The notes: generated by a model from the letters alone, not told the origin. A DNA stretch of 64,000 bases from CAMEON01 sp964427175 (GCA_964427175.1 CAYRTP010000001.1:1-64000); one strand, 5' to 3'. Positions 1 to 8,797 are shown, counted from the first letter of the stretch. Program-made: numbers and translations.

Positions 1-2
1 CT

Positions 3-98
3 GCCGTGTACATCTGGCTGGTGTACTACGGATGGCAAATATATTATAACAGGAGATCTTACCATGAAGATCGGAGCACAATTTTTCACCATCCGTGA
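3..98 (+). other. possible C-terminal end of an upstream membrane protein (partial)
   Basis: One frame is open from the window edge to a TGA at 96-98 and begins with a hydrophobic, aromatic stretch (AVYIWLVYYGWQ) like a final membrane segment. It would overlap the start of the next gene by about 35 bases, which weakens the case. The bases just before position 64 (acaggagatcttacc) act as the ribosome binding site of the next gene. This could be the end of a transporter permease or chance. Confidence 0.2.
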
Positions 99-825
99 CT
101 TCTGTACCACCACGGAGGGACTGGACGAGTCCATGAAGAAGGTAGCCGACATCGGCTACAAGCACATCCAGCTGTCGGGCGTTTGCCCTTACGAGGCTGA
201 CTGGATGGCCGAGCGTCTGAAGGCCTACGGCCTGGAGGCCAACATTACCCATTTCAACTACGATAAGATCGTAGGCGAGACCGATGCTACCATTGCCTTC
301 CATGATACCATGGGATGCAAGTACATCGGTGTGGGCGGCAACCCCCGCGGTGTCAATCCCGAGGGCCTGGCTACCATGGCCGCCGAGATCAAGCCCGCGC
401 TGGCCAAGATCGTGGCCAGCGGTCACAAGTTCATGTACCACAACCACAACATGGAGTTTGCCCGCTTTGACGGCAAGACCTTCCTGGACCTCCTCTGCGA
501 GACCTTCACTCCCGAGGAGTGCGGCGTGACCCTGGACACCTACTGGGCGATGGCGGGCGGTGCCGACCCCGCTTACTGGCTCCGCAAGCTGGACGGCCGC
601 GTCAACTGCGTCCACTTCAAGGACATGGTCTTCTCCCAGGCTGACTGGAACGTCCGCATGGCCGCCATCGGTGACGGCAACATGAACTACCCCGAGATCC
701 TCAAGGCCTGCGAGGACGCTCACGTAGAGTACGGCTTCGTGGAGCAGGACAACTGCTACGATATGGATCCCTTCGTAGCCCTCAAGCGCAGCTACGATTA
801 CCTCCACGCACAGGGCTTGGAGTAA
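64..825 (+). CDS. sugar phosphate isomerase/epimerase-like TIM-barrel protein
   Basis: A 253-aa cytoplasmic protein of the xylose-isomerase-like TIM-barrel superfamily, whose members isomerise or epimerise sugars or inositols with a divalent metal. The usual metal-site landmarks appear in order: YHNHNMEF near residue 125, VTLDTYW near 157, VHFKDM near 182 and FVEQD near 227. The start follows AGGAG with good spacing. A Gfo/Idh/MocA dehydrogenase and a URO-D-like protein follow on the same strand, a pairing typical of inositol or unusual sugar catabolism. The substrate cannot be read from the sequence. Confidence 0.85.
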   Translation: MKIGAQFFTIRDFCTTTEGLDESMKKVADIGYKHIQLSGVCPYEADWMAERLKAYGLEANITHFNYDKIVGETDATIAFHDTMGCKYIGVGGNPRGVNPEGLATMAAEIKPALAKIVASGHKFMYHNHNMEFARFDGKTFLDLLCETFTPEECGVTLDTYWAMAGGADPAYWLRKLDGRVNCVHFKDMVFSQADWNVRMAAIGDGNMNYPEILKACEDAHVEYGFVEQDNCYDMDPFVALKRSYDYLHAQGLE

Positions 826-838
826 TAGGGAACGAGGA

Positions 839-856
839 GAACGAGGGGCGCTGCCC
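839..856. repeat. copy 1 of a dispersed 18-bp intergenic repeat
   Basis: GAACGAGGGGC-g-CTGCCC occurs here and again at 61304-61321 with one mismatch, each time immediately after a stop codon of a host gene. It looks like the start of a dispersed genomic repeat rather than a gene-specific element. Confidence 0.5.
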
Positions 857-884
857 GCTGGGGTGTATGAGGCGCGTTCTTTTG

Positions 885-922
885 CCTTCCCCTGTGGGGA
901 AGGGGGACCATCCGAAGGATGG
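885..922. terminator. tandem GC-rich hairpins between two genes
   Basis: Two perfect hairpins lie side by side: CCTTCCCC/GGGGAAGG with a 3-nt loop (885-903) and CCATCC/GGATGG with a 3-nt loop (908-922). No strong T run follows, so this may be an intergenic repeat or an mRNA-stabilising structure rather than a classical terminator. It separates the isomerase from the dehydrogenase. Confidence 0.4.
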
Positions 923-1017
923 TGGATGAGGAGAACGGTTTTTCAATTCTGCTCTTCTTTTGTCTGCTATAACGTTCAAAAAGAAATTATTTCCATAAAA
1001 GAAAGGAAATCATCATC

Positions 1018-2217
1018 ATGAAAAAAGTAAGAATCGGTATTCTGGGTATCGGTAACATGGGTTCCGGCCACTACGGCAACATCCTGGGCGGTGCTTGCCC
1101 CGAGCTGGAGGTCACCGCGGTTTGTGACCTCAACCCCGCCCGTCTGGAGTGGGCCGCCGCTGAGCTGGCCAACCGCCGCGCCGCCCGTCCCGAGGCCAAT
1201 CTGCCCGACGTGGCTTGCTTCGCTGACGGCGACGAGATGTTCAAGTCCGGCCTGATCGACGCGGTCATCATTGCCATCCCCCACTACGGCCATCCCGTTT
1301 ACGCCGTCAAGGCTATGCAGGCAGGTCTCCACGTTATGTGCGAGAAGCCCGCGGGCGTGTACACCCTCCAGGTCCGCGAGATGATCGCAGAGGCTGACAA
1401 GCATCCCGAGCTCAAGTTCGGTATGATGTTCAACCAGCGTACCAACCATATCTACCGCAAGGTCCGCGAGATCATCGCCTCGGGCGAGCTGGGTCAGATC
1501 AAGCGTACCTCCTGGATCATCACCAACTGGTACCGTCCCCAGGCTTACTACGATTCGGGCGCATGGCGCGCAACCTGGTCCGGCGAGGGCGGCGGCGTTC
1601 TGCTGAACCAGTGCCCCCACAACCTGGATCTGTTCCAGTGGATCTGCGGTATGCCCAAGGTAGTCGATGCCAAGCTCCACTTCGGTAAGTGGCACGACAT
1701 CGAGGTCGAGGACGACGTAACCGCCTATTTCGAATATGAGAACGGTGCCACCGGTACCTTCATCACCACCACGGGTGACGCTCCCGGTACCAACCGCCTG
1801 GAGATCGTCTGCGACGGCGGTACCATCGTGACCGACGGCGGCTCCATCACCCTCATCAAGCTGGATACCCCCGAGTCTGAGTTCTCGGCCAAGGCCACCA
1901 GCCCCTTCTCCAGCCCCGCTGCCAAGCATGTACCCGTGGAGTCCGACGGTCAGAATCCCCAGCACATCGGCGTGCTCAACGCCTTTGCCGGCGCTATCCT
2001 CCGCGACGAGCCCCTGGTGGCCGACGGCCGCGAGGGCATCAACGGCCTGACCATCTCCAACGCTATGCACCTCTCCGCATGGACCGGCGAGACCGTGACC
2101 CTGCCCTTCGACGAGGAGAAGTACCGCGACCTGCTCTTCGAGCACGTCAAGACCTCCCGCCGCAAGGAGAACATCGAGTCGGTGTTCGCTTCCACCGAGG
2201 GAACCTACAACAGCTGA
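1018..2217 (+). CDS. Gfo/Idh/MocA family oxidoreductase
   Basis: A 399-aa NAD(P)-dependent dehydrogenase. The N-terminal Rossmann fold shows the dinucleotide-binding glycine motif GILGIGNMGSGH at about residues 8-19. The family motif with the active-site lysine, MCEKPAGVY, lies near residue 110, and the C-terminal alpha/beta domain contains GGGVLLNQCPHNLDLFQW with the conserved histidine region. The start follows gaaaggaaatcatc. Members oxidise or reduce cyclic sugars, inositols or sugar acids. With the TIM-barrel isomerase upstream and the URO-D-like protein downstream it probably forms a small catabolic unit; the substrate is unknown. Confidence 0.9.
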   Translation: MKKVRIGILGIGNMGSGHYGNILGGACPELEVTAVCDLNPARLEWAAAELANRRAARPEANLPDVACFADGDEMFKSGLIDAVIIAIPHYGHPVYAVKAMQAGLHVMCEKPAGVYTLQVREMIAEADKHPELKFGMMFNQRTNHIYRKVREIIASGELGQIKRTSWIITNWYRPQAYYDSGAWRATWSGEGGGVLLNQCPHNLDLFQWICGMPKVVDAKLHFGKWHDIEVEDDVTAYFEYENGATGTFITTTGDAPGTNRLEIVCDGGTIVTDGGSITLIKLDTPESEFSAKATSPFSSPAAKHVPVESDGQNPQHIGVLNAFAGAILRDEPLVADGREGINGLTISNAMHLSAWTGETVTLPFDEEKYRDLLFEHVKTSRRKENIESVFASTEGTYNS

Positions 2218-2310
2218 TGCTGCTTGCGTGACAAGTGACGAGTGACAAGCGACGGGGCGCAGAAACGCTCCTCGGAGCTTGTCACTCCCATTTTTAAAGG
2301 AGACTTTGCC

Positions 2311-3468
2311 ATGAAACTGGATCTGGATCTGGATATTGAACAATTCTGGAAGGACGAGGATCGATCCCACGAGGATAACTGCTTTGCCAAGAGCAATCCC
2401 CAGGTGGCCCTGGGCATCCGCATGAGCGACGAGTGCGTCTTCGCCGAGCTGGGTGAGGAGGGACAGCCCTGGGGCTATACCGACCCCGTGCGGCGGTATG
2501 ACCTGAACTGCCGCTACAATGAGAAGGCCCGCAAGATCGTGGGCCGACCTCTCCTGGCCGAGAATAAGCCTCTGCCTCCCGACAAGCAACCCAAGGTCAC
2601 CATTCCCGGCTACCGCCAGATCGGTGAGGTGTTCGGTGGTCAGTACGTCTTCGACGGTACCACCACCTGGCTCAAGGGTACCCTGAATGATGCCGAGGAC
2701 CTGGCCAAGAAGCTGAAGGAGGTCCGCGCTCTGACCGAAAACCCCGAGGCATTCCGCAAGTTCGTCCTCCCCGCTGATTGGGATGAACGGTGCAAGGCCG
2801 TCTACGAGCTGTACGGTCAGCGCCCCGGCTGCTTCAGCAGTGTCCGAGGCCCCGTGACCCTGGCTACCTCGGTGTTCGGCACCGAGAATCTGCTGTTTTT
2901 GTACTACGATGACGAACCCCTGTTCACCGAGTTCGCCGATGCCATCGGAGACGTGCTGTTGGCCTATATCGACCTGATGGCCCGCGAGGCGGGGATGGAT
3001 CCCGACAACCTCCACCACGGCTTCGGCTTCTGCGATGACGACAGCAATCTCCTGACTCCCGATATGTACAAGGCCTTCGGCTACCGCGTGCTCAAGCGGG
3101 TGTTCGACAAGACCGCCTCCAACCCGGAAGATTGGCGCTACCAGCACTCAGATTCGGCTATGGGGCATCTGATCCCTCTGCTGGCTGATTTCAATCTGAC
3201 GGGCTGTAACTTCGGCCCCACCGTCACGGTGCGGGAGATCCGCAAGTATATGCCGAGGACCCGTATCGACGGCCAATTGGCCCCCTTCACCTTCATGCGT
3301 AACGTGGAGGAGGACATCATAGCCGAGGTCAAGCGGGACTGCGAGATGGCCAAGGAGGGGGACCTCCGCGGTCTGAATCTCTCCACCGCGGGCTCCATCA
3401 ACAACGGCTCTCTGCTCACCAGTATGCGGGTTGTCATGGCGGCCATTCAGAATTACGGCCGATATTGA
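2311..3468 (+). CDS. uroporphyrinogen decarboxylase (URO-D) superfamily protein
   Basis: A 385-aa protein. I start it at 2311 because AAAGGAG lies ideally upstream, although the frame is open from 2242. Segments such as RGPVTLATSVFG (near residue 195), HHGFGFCDDDSNLLTPDMY (near 235) and TGCNFGP (near 295) fit the URO-D-like TIM barrel that also contains corrinoid methyltransferases. No heme-biosynthesis genes are nearby, so a role in methyl transfer or small-molecule catabolism with the two upstream genes is more likely than heme synthesis. The family call rests on motif memory only. Confidence 0.7.
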   Translation: MKLDLDLDIEQFWKDEDRSHEDNCFAKSNPQVALGIRMSDECVFAELGEEGQPWGYTDPVRRYDLNCRYNEKARKIVGRPLLAENKPLPPDKQPKVTIPGYRQIGEVFGGQYVFDGTTTWLKGTLNDAEDLAKKLKEVRALTENPEAFRKFVLPADWDERCKAVYELYGQRPGCFSSVRGPVTLATSVFGTENLLFLYYDDEPLFTEFADAIGDVLLAYIDLMAREAGMDPDNLHHGFGFCDDDSNLLTPDMYKAFGYRVLKRVFDKTASNPEDWRYQHSDSAMGHLIPLLADFNLTGCNFGPTVTVREIRKYMPRTRIDGQLAPFTFMRNVEEDIIAEVKRDCEMAKEGDLRGLNLSTAGSINNGSLLTSMRVVMAAIQNYGRY

Positions 3469-3488
3469 GAAATTTGACTTCCTGCTGA

Positions 3489-3518
3489 TTGACAAATCTA
3501 TCCAAGCTATGCTATAAT
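3489..3518 (+). promoter_or_regulatory. sigma-A-type promoter of the VanZ gene
   Basis: TTGACA (3489-3494), an 18-bp spacer and TATAAT (3513-3518). Transcription would start near 3525, inside or at the base of the hairpin that follows. Confidence 0.75.
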
Positions 3519-3522
3519 GATA

Positions 3523-3558
3523 GGGCAGTACCGCGACCTACCGTGTGCGGTACTGCCC
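3523..3558 (+). repeat. perfect 12-bp inverted repeat at the 5' end of the VanZ mRNA
   Basis: GGGCAGTACCGC and its exact complement flank a 12-nt loop just downstream of the -10 box and upstream of the ribosome binding site (AAAGGAG at 3581-3587). It could be an operator or a 5' mRNA hairpin. Confidence 0.6.
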
Positions 3559-3592
3559 TAAAATTTCCACTACCCCATCGAAAGGAGCCGCC

Positions 3593-4132
3593 ATGAGCCG
3601 ACCCAATCACGCCCTCCCCATCATAGCCGTTCTCTGCGTAGTCCTGCTTCTGCTGGCGCACATGGCGGTGATCTTCAGCTTTTCTTCCGAGAGCCGCGAG
3701 GAGTCGGGAAGCCGAAGCGAGGCCATCACCAAGGCCATAGCCCGCCTTCTGAATCCCTCCTTCGATGATATGACCGCCGAGGAGCAGACCGCATGGGTGG
3801 AGAACCTTCACTTTGCGGTCCGCAAGACCGCCCATTTCCTGGAATACGCCCTCCTGGGTATTCTGTCTACGGGACTGCTCCTGCTCCTGCGCCGTCATGG
3901 CTGGGCGAGGATCCCCTGCCTGTATACTTGGTTGATCCCCGCGGTGTTCTGCCTGATCTACGCCGCCTCGGATGAGCTCCACCAGCTGTTCGTGGATCGG
4001 GGAGCCCAGGTGCAGGACGTGGTGCTGGACTTCTGCGGTGCCCTGTTCGGGATGAGCTGTCTGCACCTTCTCGTGTGGGGGATTTCCGCCCGACGCGCCC
4101 GTCGGGGAGAGGGAAGGGAGGAGCGCGTATGA
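3593..4132 (+). CDS. VanZ-like family membrane protein
   Basis: A 179-aa integral membrane protein. The start at 3593 follows AAAGGAGCCGCC. It has an N-terminal membrane segment (about residues 8-30) and later segments around 90-110, 120-140 and 150-170. RKTAHFLEYALLG (near residue 79) and the DELHQLFVDRGAQVQDVVLD stretch are the hallmark VanZ motifs. VanZ proteins are linked to low-level teicoplanin resistance in the vanA cluster and to envelope functions elsewhere; no other van gene is present. The stop overlaps the next start by four bases (ATGA), so the pair is translationally coupled. Confidence 0.9.
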   Translation: MSRPNHALPIIAVLCVVLLLLAHMAVIFSFSSESREESGSRSEAITKAIARLLNPSFDDMTAEEQTAWVENLHFAVRKTAHFLEYALLGILSTGLLLLLRRHGWARIPCLYTWLIPAVFCLIYAASDELHQLFVDRGAQVQDVVLDFCGALFGMSCLHLLVWGISARRARRGEGREERV

Positions 4133-4902
4133 AGACTACCCGCTATCAGCTCCCGTCCCGCGATCCCAAAATCTCCTTCAAGGCCGCCGTGGTGGCGGAC
4201 CTCCATGACCGACCCTACGGCGAGATCCTGACCATTCTGCGCCGTGAGCTGCCCGATCTTATCCTCATTCCGGGGGATCTGACCGAGTGGCTGAAGCCTG
4301 AACGGGAGCCCTCCGACCGTCCCGGTCTGGGTCTGCTGGTGGAGTGCGCCGCCCTCGCACCCACCTTTTACTCCTTCGGGAACCACGAGATCGGAGGCTG
4401 TCACGGCCGCATCTACAAGGCCAAGCTGGCGGGCGCGGGAGAGCTCCCCGCTTTCGAGCTGGCTCCCAAATGGAAGGCTATTATTGAATCGAGCGGCGCG
4501 ATCCTGCTGGATGGGGCCTTCGTGAAATGGAATGGCCTGGTGATCGGCGGCCTGGGCTCGGGGCTTCTCAATCCTGGCTGGGTGCCCGACCTGGATTGGC
4601 TGGGGGACTTTACCGCCGCGGCGGGTTACAAGCTCCTGCTCTGCCACCATCCCGAGTATTTCCACCGCTACCTTCGCCCCTATGACATTGACCTCGTCGT
4701 GTCGGGCCACGCCCACGGCGGGCAGTGGCGGATCTTCGGTCGGGGAGTCTACGCCCCCGATCAGCACCTGTTCCCCAAGTACACCTCGGGTGTTCACGAG
4801 GATCGACTGGTGATCTCCCGCGGCGTAGCCAACACCCTGTCCCCCATCCCCCGTTTTTTCAATCGGCGGGAGGTTTTGGTGGTGGAGTGCGGTGGAACGT
4901 GA
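4129..4902 (+). CDS. calcineurin-like metallophosphoesterase
   Basis: A 257-aa protein with the full set of binuclear-metal phosphoesterase motifs: D24-x-H26, GD at 49-50, GNHE near 85, a CHH segment near 178 and GHAHGGQW near 193. This resembles the YkuE/YaeI group. No clear signal peptide or N-terminal membrane anchor is visible, unlike many YkuE proteins. It is co-transcribed with the VanZ protein through an ATGA overlap and followed by a strong terminator. Substrate unknown; envelope lipid or nucleotide hydrolysis is plausible. Confidence 0.85.
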   Translation: MKTTRYQLPSRDPKISFKAAVVADLHDRPYGEILTILRRELPDLILIPGDLTEWLKPEREPSDRPGLGLLVECAALAPTFYSFGNHEIGGCHGRIYKAKLAGAGELPAFELAPKWKAIIESSGAILLDGAFVKWNGLVIGGLGSGLLNPGWVPDLDWLGDFTAAAGYKLLLCHHPEYFHRYLRPYDIDLVVSGHAHGGQWRIFGRGVYAPDQHLFPKYTSGVHEDRLVISRGVANTLSPIPRFFNRREVLVVECGGT

Positions 4903-4933
4903 TGAAATCGCACAGGATTGCTCCAAGCACAAA

Positions 4934-4966
4934 GGGAGCGGCCCGAGGATGGGCCGCTCCCGTTTT
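4934..4966 (+). terminator. Rho-independent terminator after the phosphoesterase gene
   Basis: The perfect 11-bp stem GGGAGCGGCCC/GGGCCGCTCCC with a 6-nt loop is followed by TTTTT at 4963-4967. It sits between two convergent genes and may also serve the minus-strand regulator. Confidence 0.85.
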
Positions 4967-4970
4967 TCAG

Positions 4971-6077
4971 TTATTGGAGTAACGCTTTGAAATCCTCCCG
5001 ATCGCGTAGCGGATCGTAGATATGTTCTCTGCGCAAACTGTCTTGCATCTGTTCGGGAATCGACTTGTTTAGGTCGTCTCTTCCGACGGATACATAGGGC
5101 AGGGAGGATGGATAGGAACGGAGGGCGGATAAACGGTCAAACGCACAGCAGGTGTATTGCCTTTTTTCCATTACCGTTTGTTTCGCGTGGTCCAGCATGG
5201 TCTGCAAGTATTCGATAGCCTTGCCATAATTCCCCTCTTGAATCTCAAACTGGGCGCGCTTTTGGTATGCACAACACAGATTCGTGTGAAACTCCAGGTA
5301 ATTTTCGTCAGGAAATACGGTTTTCAGCACCGCTTCCTCGGTGTCAAGAGCCGCGAGCACGTGAGGAGCCTTTTGCTCTGCGAAATAGTAGATGTTGGAG
5401 AGAGAGTGGCAAAGATCCAGCAGCGCGAGTTTGGAGAGCTTTTGGCGATGCGCGATCAGTTTTTCTCCCTGTAAACACATCTCTATCGCCTTGTCGCGGG
5501 TGATGTTTTTTTGAGTCGGAAACATTTCCGCATACTTCAAGGCTTCATCATACTGCTCCATGTTTTTGTAACATACCATCGTGTTCCATATTGCAGTTTC
5601 TCGGATTTTCGGGTCCTCGCATTCCTCAATGACAATGATATTACGCCGAATGGCCCGCTCCATCATTTCCGGAGAATAGGACAAGGCAGGGTCTTCCTTG
5701 TATTTTGAATTGTGTGCCAAATACATCTCCATAGATGCCAGCCATACGAGATATTTGTAGTCTCTCGGATATTCGTTGACCGCTTGCAACGCCATCTGGT
5801 AACCTTTTTCTATATCGTACATCCAATAATTGTCGCAATATTTGTTAAGCTCGACGCGGCGTGCATCCTTTTCCTCGGATTTCCCGCTCAACAATTCATC
5901 GGCAGATACGTGCAAAATCTTCGTCAGCGGTATGATTAAGGCCAGATCGGGCGTCGTCATTCCGCATTCCCATTTGGACACAGCCTTGTCGGTCACGCCT
6001 AAATAATCGGCTAAGCGCTCCTGTGTCAGATCATTCTTTTTTCTGAGTTCCTTGATCCGTTGCCCAATTTGATTCAT
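4971..6077 (-). CDS. XRE-family transcriptional regulator with TPR-like C-terminus
   Basis: A 368-aa protein. The N-terminal 65 residues form a Cro/CI-type HTH (LRKKNDLTQERLADYLGVTD followed by KAVSKWE). The remaining 300 residues are helical, with spaced aromatic and alanine positions and a YGKAIEYLQTML-type repeat typical of TPR-like domains. This is the layout of Bacillota regulators that sense peptides or other ligands through TPRs, although the ligand is unknown. It is monocistronic, with its own promoter at 6126-6154. Confidence 0.85.
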   Translation of the reverse strand: MNQIGQRIKELRKKNDLTQERLADYLGVTDKAVSKWECGMTTPDLALIIPLTKILHVSADELLSGKSEEKDARRVELNKYCDNYWMYDIEKGYQMALQAVNEYPRDYKYLVWLASMEMYLAHNSKYKEDPALSYSPEMMERAIRRNIIVIEECEDPKIRETAIWNTMVCYKNMEQYDEALKYAEMFPTQKNITRDKAIEMCLQGEKLIAHRQKLSKLALLDLCHSLSNIYYFAEQKAPHVLAALDTEEAVLKTVFPDENYLEFHTNLCCAYQKRAQFEIQEGNYGKAIEYLQTMLDHAKQTVMEKRQYTCCAFDRLSALRSYPSSLPYVSVGRDDLNKSIPEQMQDSLRREHIYDPLRDREDFKALLQ

Positions 6078-6125
6078 GGTGTTACCTCACATTATCATAG
6101 TAAGCTCGGCCTTGCTTCTGAATAC

Positions 6126-6154
6126 AGTATACCATATTTTCGCAAATCCTGCAA
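6126..6154 (-). promoter_or_regulatory. promoter of the XRE/TPR regulator
   Basis: Read on the minus strand: TTGCAG, 17 bp, TATACT. The -10 box is about 50 bases upstream of the start codon. Confidence 0.55.
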
Positions 6155-6170
6155 CCCCCGCGTTGTCGAA

Positions 6171-6197
6171 CAAAACTCTCTTGCGGGGAGAGTTTTG
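6171..6197. repeat. 10-bp inverted repeat upstream of the regulator promoter
   Basis: CAAAACTCTC and its complement GAGAGTTTTG are separated by 7 bases. It sits just upstream of the regulator promoter and could be its operator. Confidence 0.4.
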
Positions 6198-6214
6198 GCG
6201 CGATTTATTATGGA

Positions 6215-6249
6215 AAGGGAGCGCCCCGCAAAACGGGCCGCTCCCTTTG
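6215..6249 (-). terminator. terminator of the solute-binding protein gene
   Basis: A 15-bp stem with one mismatch (aaagggagcg...cgctcccttt) around a short A-rich loop, just past the stop codon of the minus-strand lipoprotein gene. The T run is short. The stem nearly repeats the sequence of the terminator at 4934-4966. Confidence 0.55.
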
Positions 6250-6283
6250 CGTATTCGGTTCGGATCTCTCCGAATGCTTGCGG

Positions 6284-7726
6284 TTATGCTTGCAACCGTC
6301 TTTTCAGATTGGACAGCCATTTGTTTACGGCTTTTTCGTGTTGCTTATAGTAAGAAGCGACATTTTCGCTACCGCCCCGGATGCCCAGACAGGTCGTGTA
6401 GACAAGGGCAGAAATGGAGGTGGTTCCGTCACAGTAGGCGATTGCGGGATCGAATACGATGGTATTGCAAATGAGCTCCACCATGTCACGGTCGTCGGGT
6501 GCCTCGGATACCCGAAGCTGAAGCACCTCGTCATAGTATTTTTCGCGGACCAGGGTTCTGGAATAGTAGCCCATCAGCTCAAGGACCTGACCAACCATGT
6601 CCTTGTTTTTGACCGTGGAGGGAACCGCCAGGTTGTTGCCCCAATGGACGTGGGCGTAATTCTCCTGGGCCTCGTCGTATTTCGGCATGGGCAACATACC
6701 GACGGCGAAACTGGACTCCAGATACTGTGTGCCCAGCTCGTGTTGAGTGAAATAGGAGGTTCCGTCCAGGAAATTGATGACCTTGGACTCATCCCCCTCG
6801 TCGGCGTATATCCAAAAATACACGCTTTCATTTTTCGTCCAGGTGAGGAGCTTGTCATAGAGATCGATCAGACGGTCGCCGTACATGGACAGTACGTAGT
6901 CGTCACTTTCGTTTCGAGTGAATACGTAGATATCGGAGGCCTGCATGAACGCGGCTCCACCGACATCCCAAAGCGTAGAAAAACCGTAGGTGTCCTGATT
7001 ATTGCGCTCTCCGTCTCCGTTGTCGACGTACAGTCCCGTCGTGATGGATACCAGCTTGTCCAGGGTCCAGCTTCCGTTGCGGACATCCTCGTAGGGCACG
7101 GCTATGTTGGCTTTTTTCATCAGATTCTTGTTGCAGTAGAGCATATAGACGGTGTAGCGGCAGATATCGCCCATGCCGATGTAATAGTGTCCGTTTACGG
7201 CAAGGCTATCCATGACCTTCTGATTCCAATAGGGCTGCTCTACCGAGAAATCGGGCAGATCCTGAAAATCCAAAGCGTAATTCCGTGTGAGGAAGGAACT
7301 GACATCGTAGTACGGATGGGTGATACCCAGCTGGTATTCATCGTCACCCGACATGATGATGGGACCAAGCACATCCAAAATGTGTTCCCCGCCGTCCTCT
7401 ATTTCAAACTCGACCCCCAAATGCTCCTCGACTCTCGTGTTCATTTCGTACAGGGTATCGTTGAGGACACCTTCTCCGTCCTGACCGACACCGTAATTCT
7501 CGGCGTAATACCATCCGTCGGTACTCCAACCGATCATGCGGAATTTTGCGCCGTTGTAATCGGTTTCGGGAATATCGGGGAAGTAGGAGATTTCGGTTTC
7601 GGTGTTGGCGTTGGTCGCGGCATCTGTGGTTGCGTCAAGGGGATCGGTGTCGCCCGAGGTAGCGCAGGCAGTCAGCGACGAGGCCAGCAAAAGGGCTGCC
7701 AGGATGGAAGATAGCGTGCGTTTCAT
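6284..7726 (-). CDS. extracellular solute-binding lipoprotein (orphan)
   Basis: A 480-aa secreted lipoprotein. It begins with a signal peptide (MKRTLSSILAALLLASS) and a lipobox LTAC at about residue 21, followed by an acidic Thr/Asp/Asn linker. The rest resembles family 1-type carbohydrate ABC solute-binding proteins, rich in aromatic and Asp/Glu residues. No permease or ATPase gene is adjacent, so it works with a transporter encoded elsewhere or as a sensor input. The start follows gaaaggacaag on the minus strand. The sugar bound cannot be inferred. Confidence 0.75.
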   Translation of the reverse strand: MKRTLSSILAALLLASSLTACATSGDTDPLDATTDAATNANTETEISYFPDIPETDYNGAKFRMIGWSTDGWYYAENYGVGQDGEGVLNDTLYEMNTRVEEHLGVEFEIEDGGEHILDVLGPIIMSGDDEYQLGITHPYYDVSSFLTRNYALDFQDLPDFSVEQPYWNQKVMDSLAVNGHYYIGMGDICRYTVYMLYCNKNLMKKANIAVPYEDVRNGSWTLDKLVSITTGLYVDNGDGERNNQDTYGFSTLWDVGGAAFMQASDIYVFTRNESDDYVLSMYGDRLIDLYDKLLTWTKNESVYFWIYADEGDESKVINFLDGTSYFTQHELGTQYLESSFAVGMLPMPKYDEAQENYAHVHWGNNLAVPSTVKNKDMVGQVLELMGYYSRTLVREKYYDEVLQLRVSEAPDDRDMVELICNTIVFDPAIAYCDGTTSISALVYTTCLGIRGGSENVASYYKQHEKAVNKWLSNLKRRLQA

Positions 7727-7867
7727 AGTCTTGTCCTTTCTTTGTCAATGCGGTGGATTGAGTTATTTCTTGTATATTTGATATACGCTATAACTTTATC
7801 ACAAATTATATATATTTATATGTATGATTTGTTAATATTCTGTGAATACCAAGCCGACGGGTTGGAT
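7727..7867. other. A+T-rich intergenic region
   Basis: This 141-bp stretch is strikingly A+T-rich with many TATA-like words. It should hold the promoter of the minus-strand solute-binding protein gene, but I cannot choose one -35/-10 pair. No gene is seen. Confidence 0.4.
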
Positions 7868-8782
7868 TCATTGGCTCAGAATTGCGGACTTTCTCATCAA
7901 AAGATCATCGGTCTCGATAGCCGCCTCCAGGGCATCCATACCCAAGCGGTCGATGCAAGCACCCAAACGCTCCTTGGCGTAGCCGTTTTCCTTGTACCAC
8001 AGCATGACCTTCTCGATCACGGCGGGCACCTCCTCCACGGCGTAGACCGAGCGGAGCAGGGTACCGATGCGCTGGGTCTTGCCCCAGGTACCGCCCACGT
8101 AGATACGGCAGACCGATTCCGCCGTTTTGGGGACCGCCCCGAAGGGGCACTTGCCCACGCAGACACCGCAGTGGGTGCACTTGGCGGGGTCAATGACCGC
8201 CTTGCCGTCCACCATGGATACCGCCTTGGAAGGGCACCCCTCGGCCACCAGGCACTTCTTGCACCCACGGCAGAGCTTAGAATCAAAGGAGAAGGCCAGA
8301 CAGCCCTCGACACCCACGTCGTTGAGGCTGGGCTTCATACAGCTGTTGGGGCAACCGCCCACGCCGATCTTGAACTTGTGGGGGAGCTTGACATCCCGCA
8401 TCCCCACGTAGAAACGGTCGTAAATGACCTTGGCCAGAGCCCGCGTGTCGATGTTGCCATAGACGCAGGTGGTGCCCTTGCAGGCGGTCACGGGGCGCAC
8501 CTTGGCACCCGTTCCGCCGAATTTCAGCCCCCGCTCGGCCATAAAGGCCTCGGCCGCGGGGATCTGCTCAAAGGGAATGCCCACGATTTCGGCGGTCAGA
8601 CGGGCGGTGAAGATCACCTCTCCGTTTCCGAAACGCTCGGCGCAATCCGCCAGGGCGCGAAGCTCGTGGGGGGTAAACTGACCCGCCACCGTGACGAGAC
8701 GGCCCGAGAAGCACTCGGTCCCGCGGTTCTGCAGGAAGCCCCTGCCCTTAACGCTCATGATCTGTTCCTTCGTGATACTCAT
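7868..8782 (-). CDS. siroheme sulfite/nitrite reductase-like [4Fe-4S] protein
   Basis: A 304-aa iron-sulfur protein. Residues 1-95 look like the ferredoxin-like half-domain of siroheme reductases. The siroheme/[4Fe-4S] cysteines follow as C101-x4-C106 (CKGTTC) and C144-x3-C148 (CPNSC); the first pair is one residue tighter than the usual C-x5-C. Two further [4Fe-4S] ferredoxin motifs come next (CRGCKKC...CP and CTHCGVCVGKCP). The arrangement resembles AsrC-like or clostridial 4Fe-4S reductase proteins. It lies 15 bp after the MBL-fold gene, so the two form an operon. The electron acceptor (sulfite, nitrite or other) is not determined. Confidence 0.75.
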   Translation of the reverse strand: MSITKEQIMSVKGRGFLQNRGTECFSGRLVTVAGQFTPHELRALADCAERFGNGEVIFTARLTAEIVGIPFEQIPAAEAFMAERGLKFGGTGAKVRPVTACKGTTCVYGNIDTRALAKVIYDRFYVGMRDVKLPHKFKIGVGGCPNSCMKPSLNDVGVEGCLAFSFDSKLCRGCKKCLVAEGCPSKAVSMVDGKAVIDPAKCTHCGVCVGKCPFGAVPKTAESVCRIYVGGTWGKTQRIGTLLRSVYAVEEVPAVIEKVMLWYKENGYAKERLGACIDRLGMDALEAAIETDDLLMRKSAILSQ

Positions 8783-8797
8783 AGTTGTCCATCCTTT

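Noticed and set aside
976..3147. Long minus-strand open frame of about 720 codons
   Set aside because: It lies antisense to two well-supported genes (dehydrogenase and URO-D-like), its product is low-complexity Gly/Val/Leu/His wording, and it has no ribosome binding site. It results from the codon bias of G+C-rich genes.
6215..6249. Prophage or IS boundary between the two near-identical terminator stems at 4934 and 6215
   Set aside because: The similarity is limited to the hairpin, with no transposase or flanking duplications; similar terminators are common in one genome.
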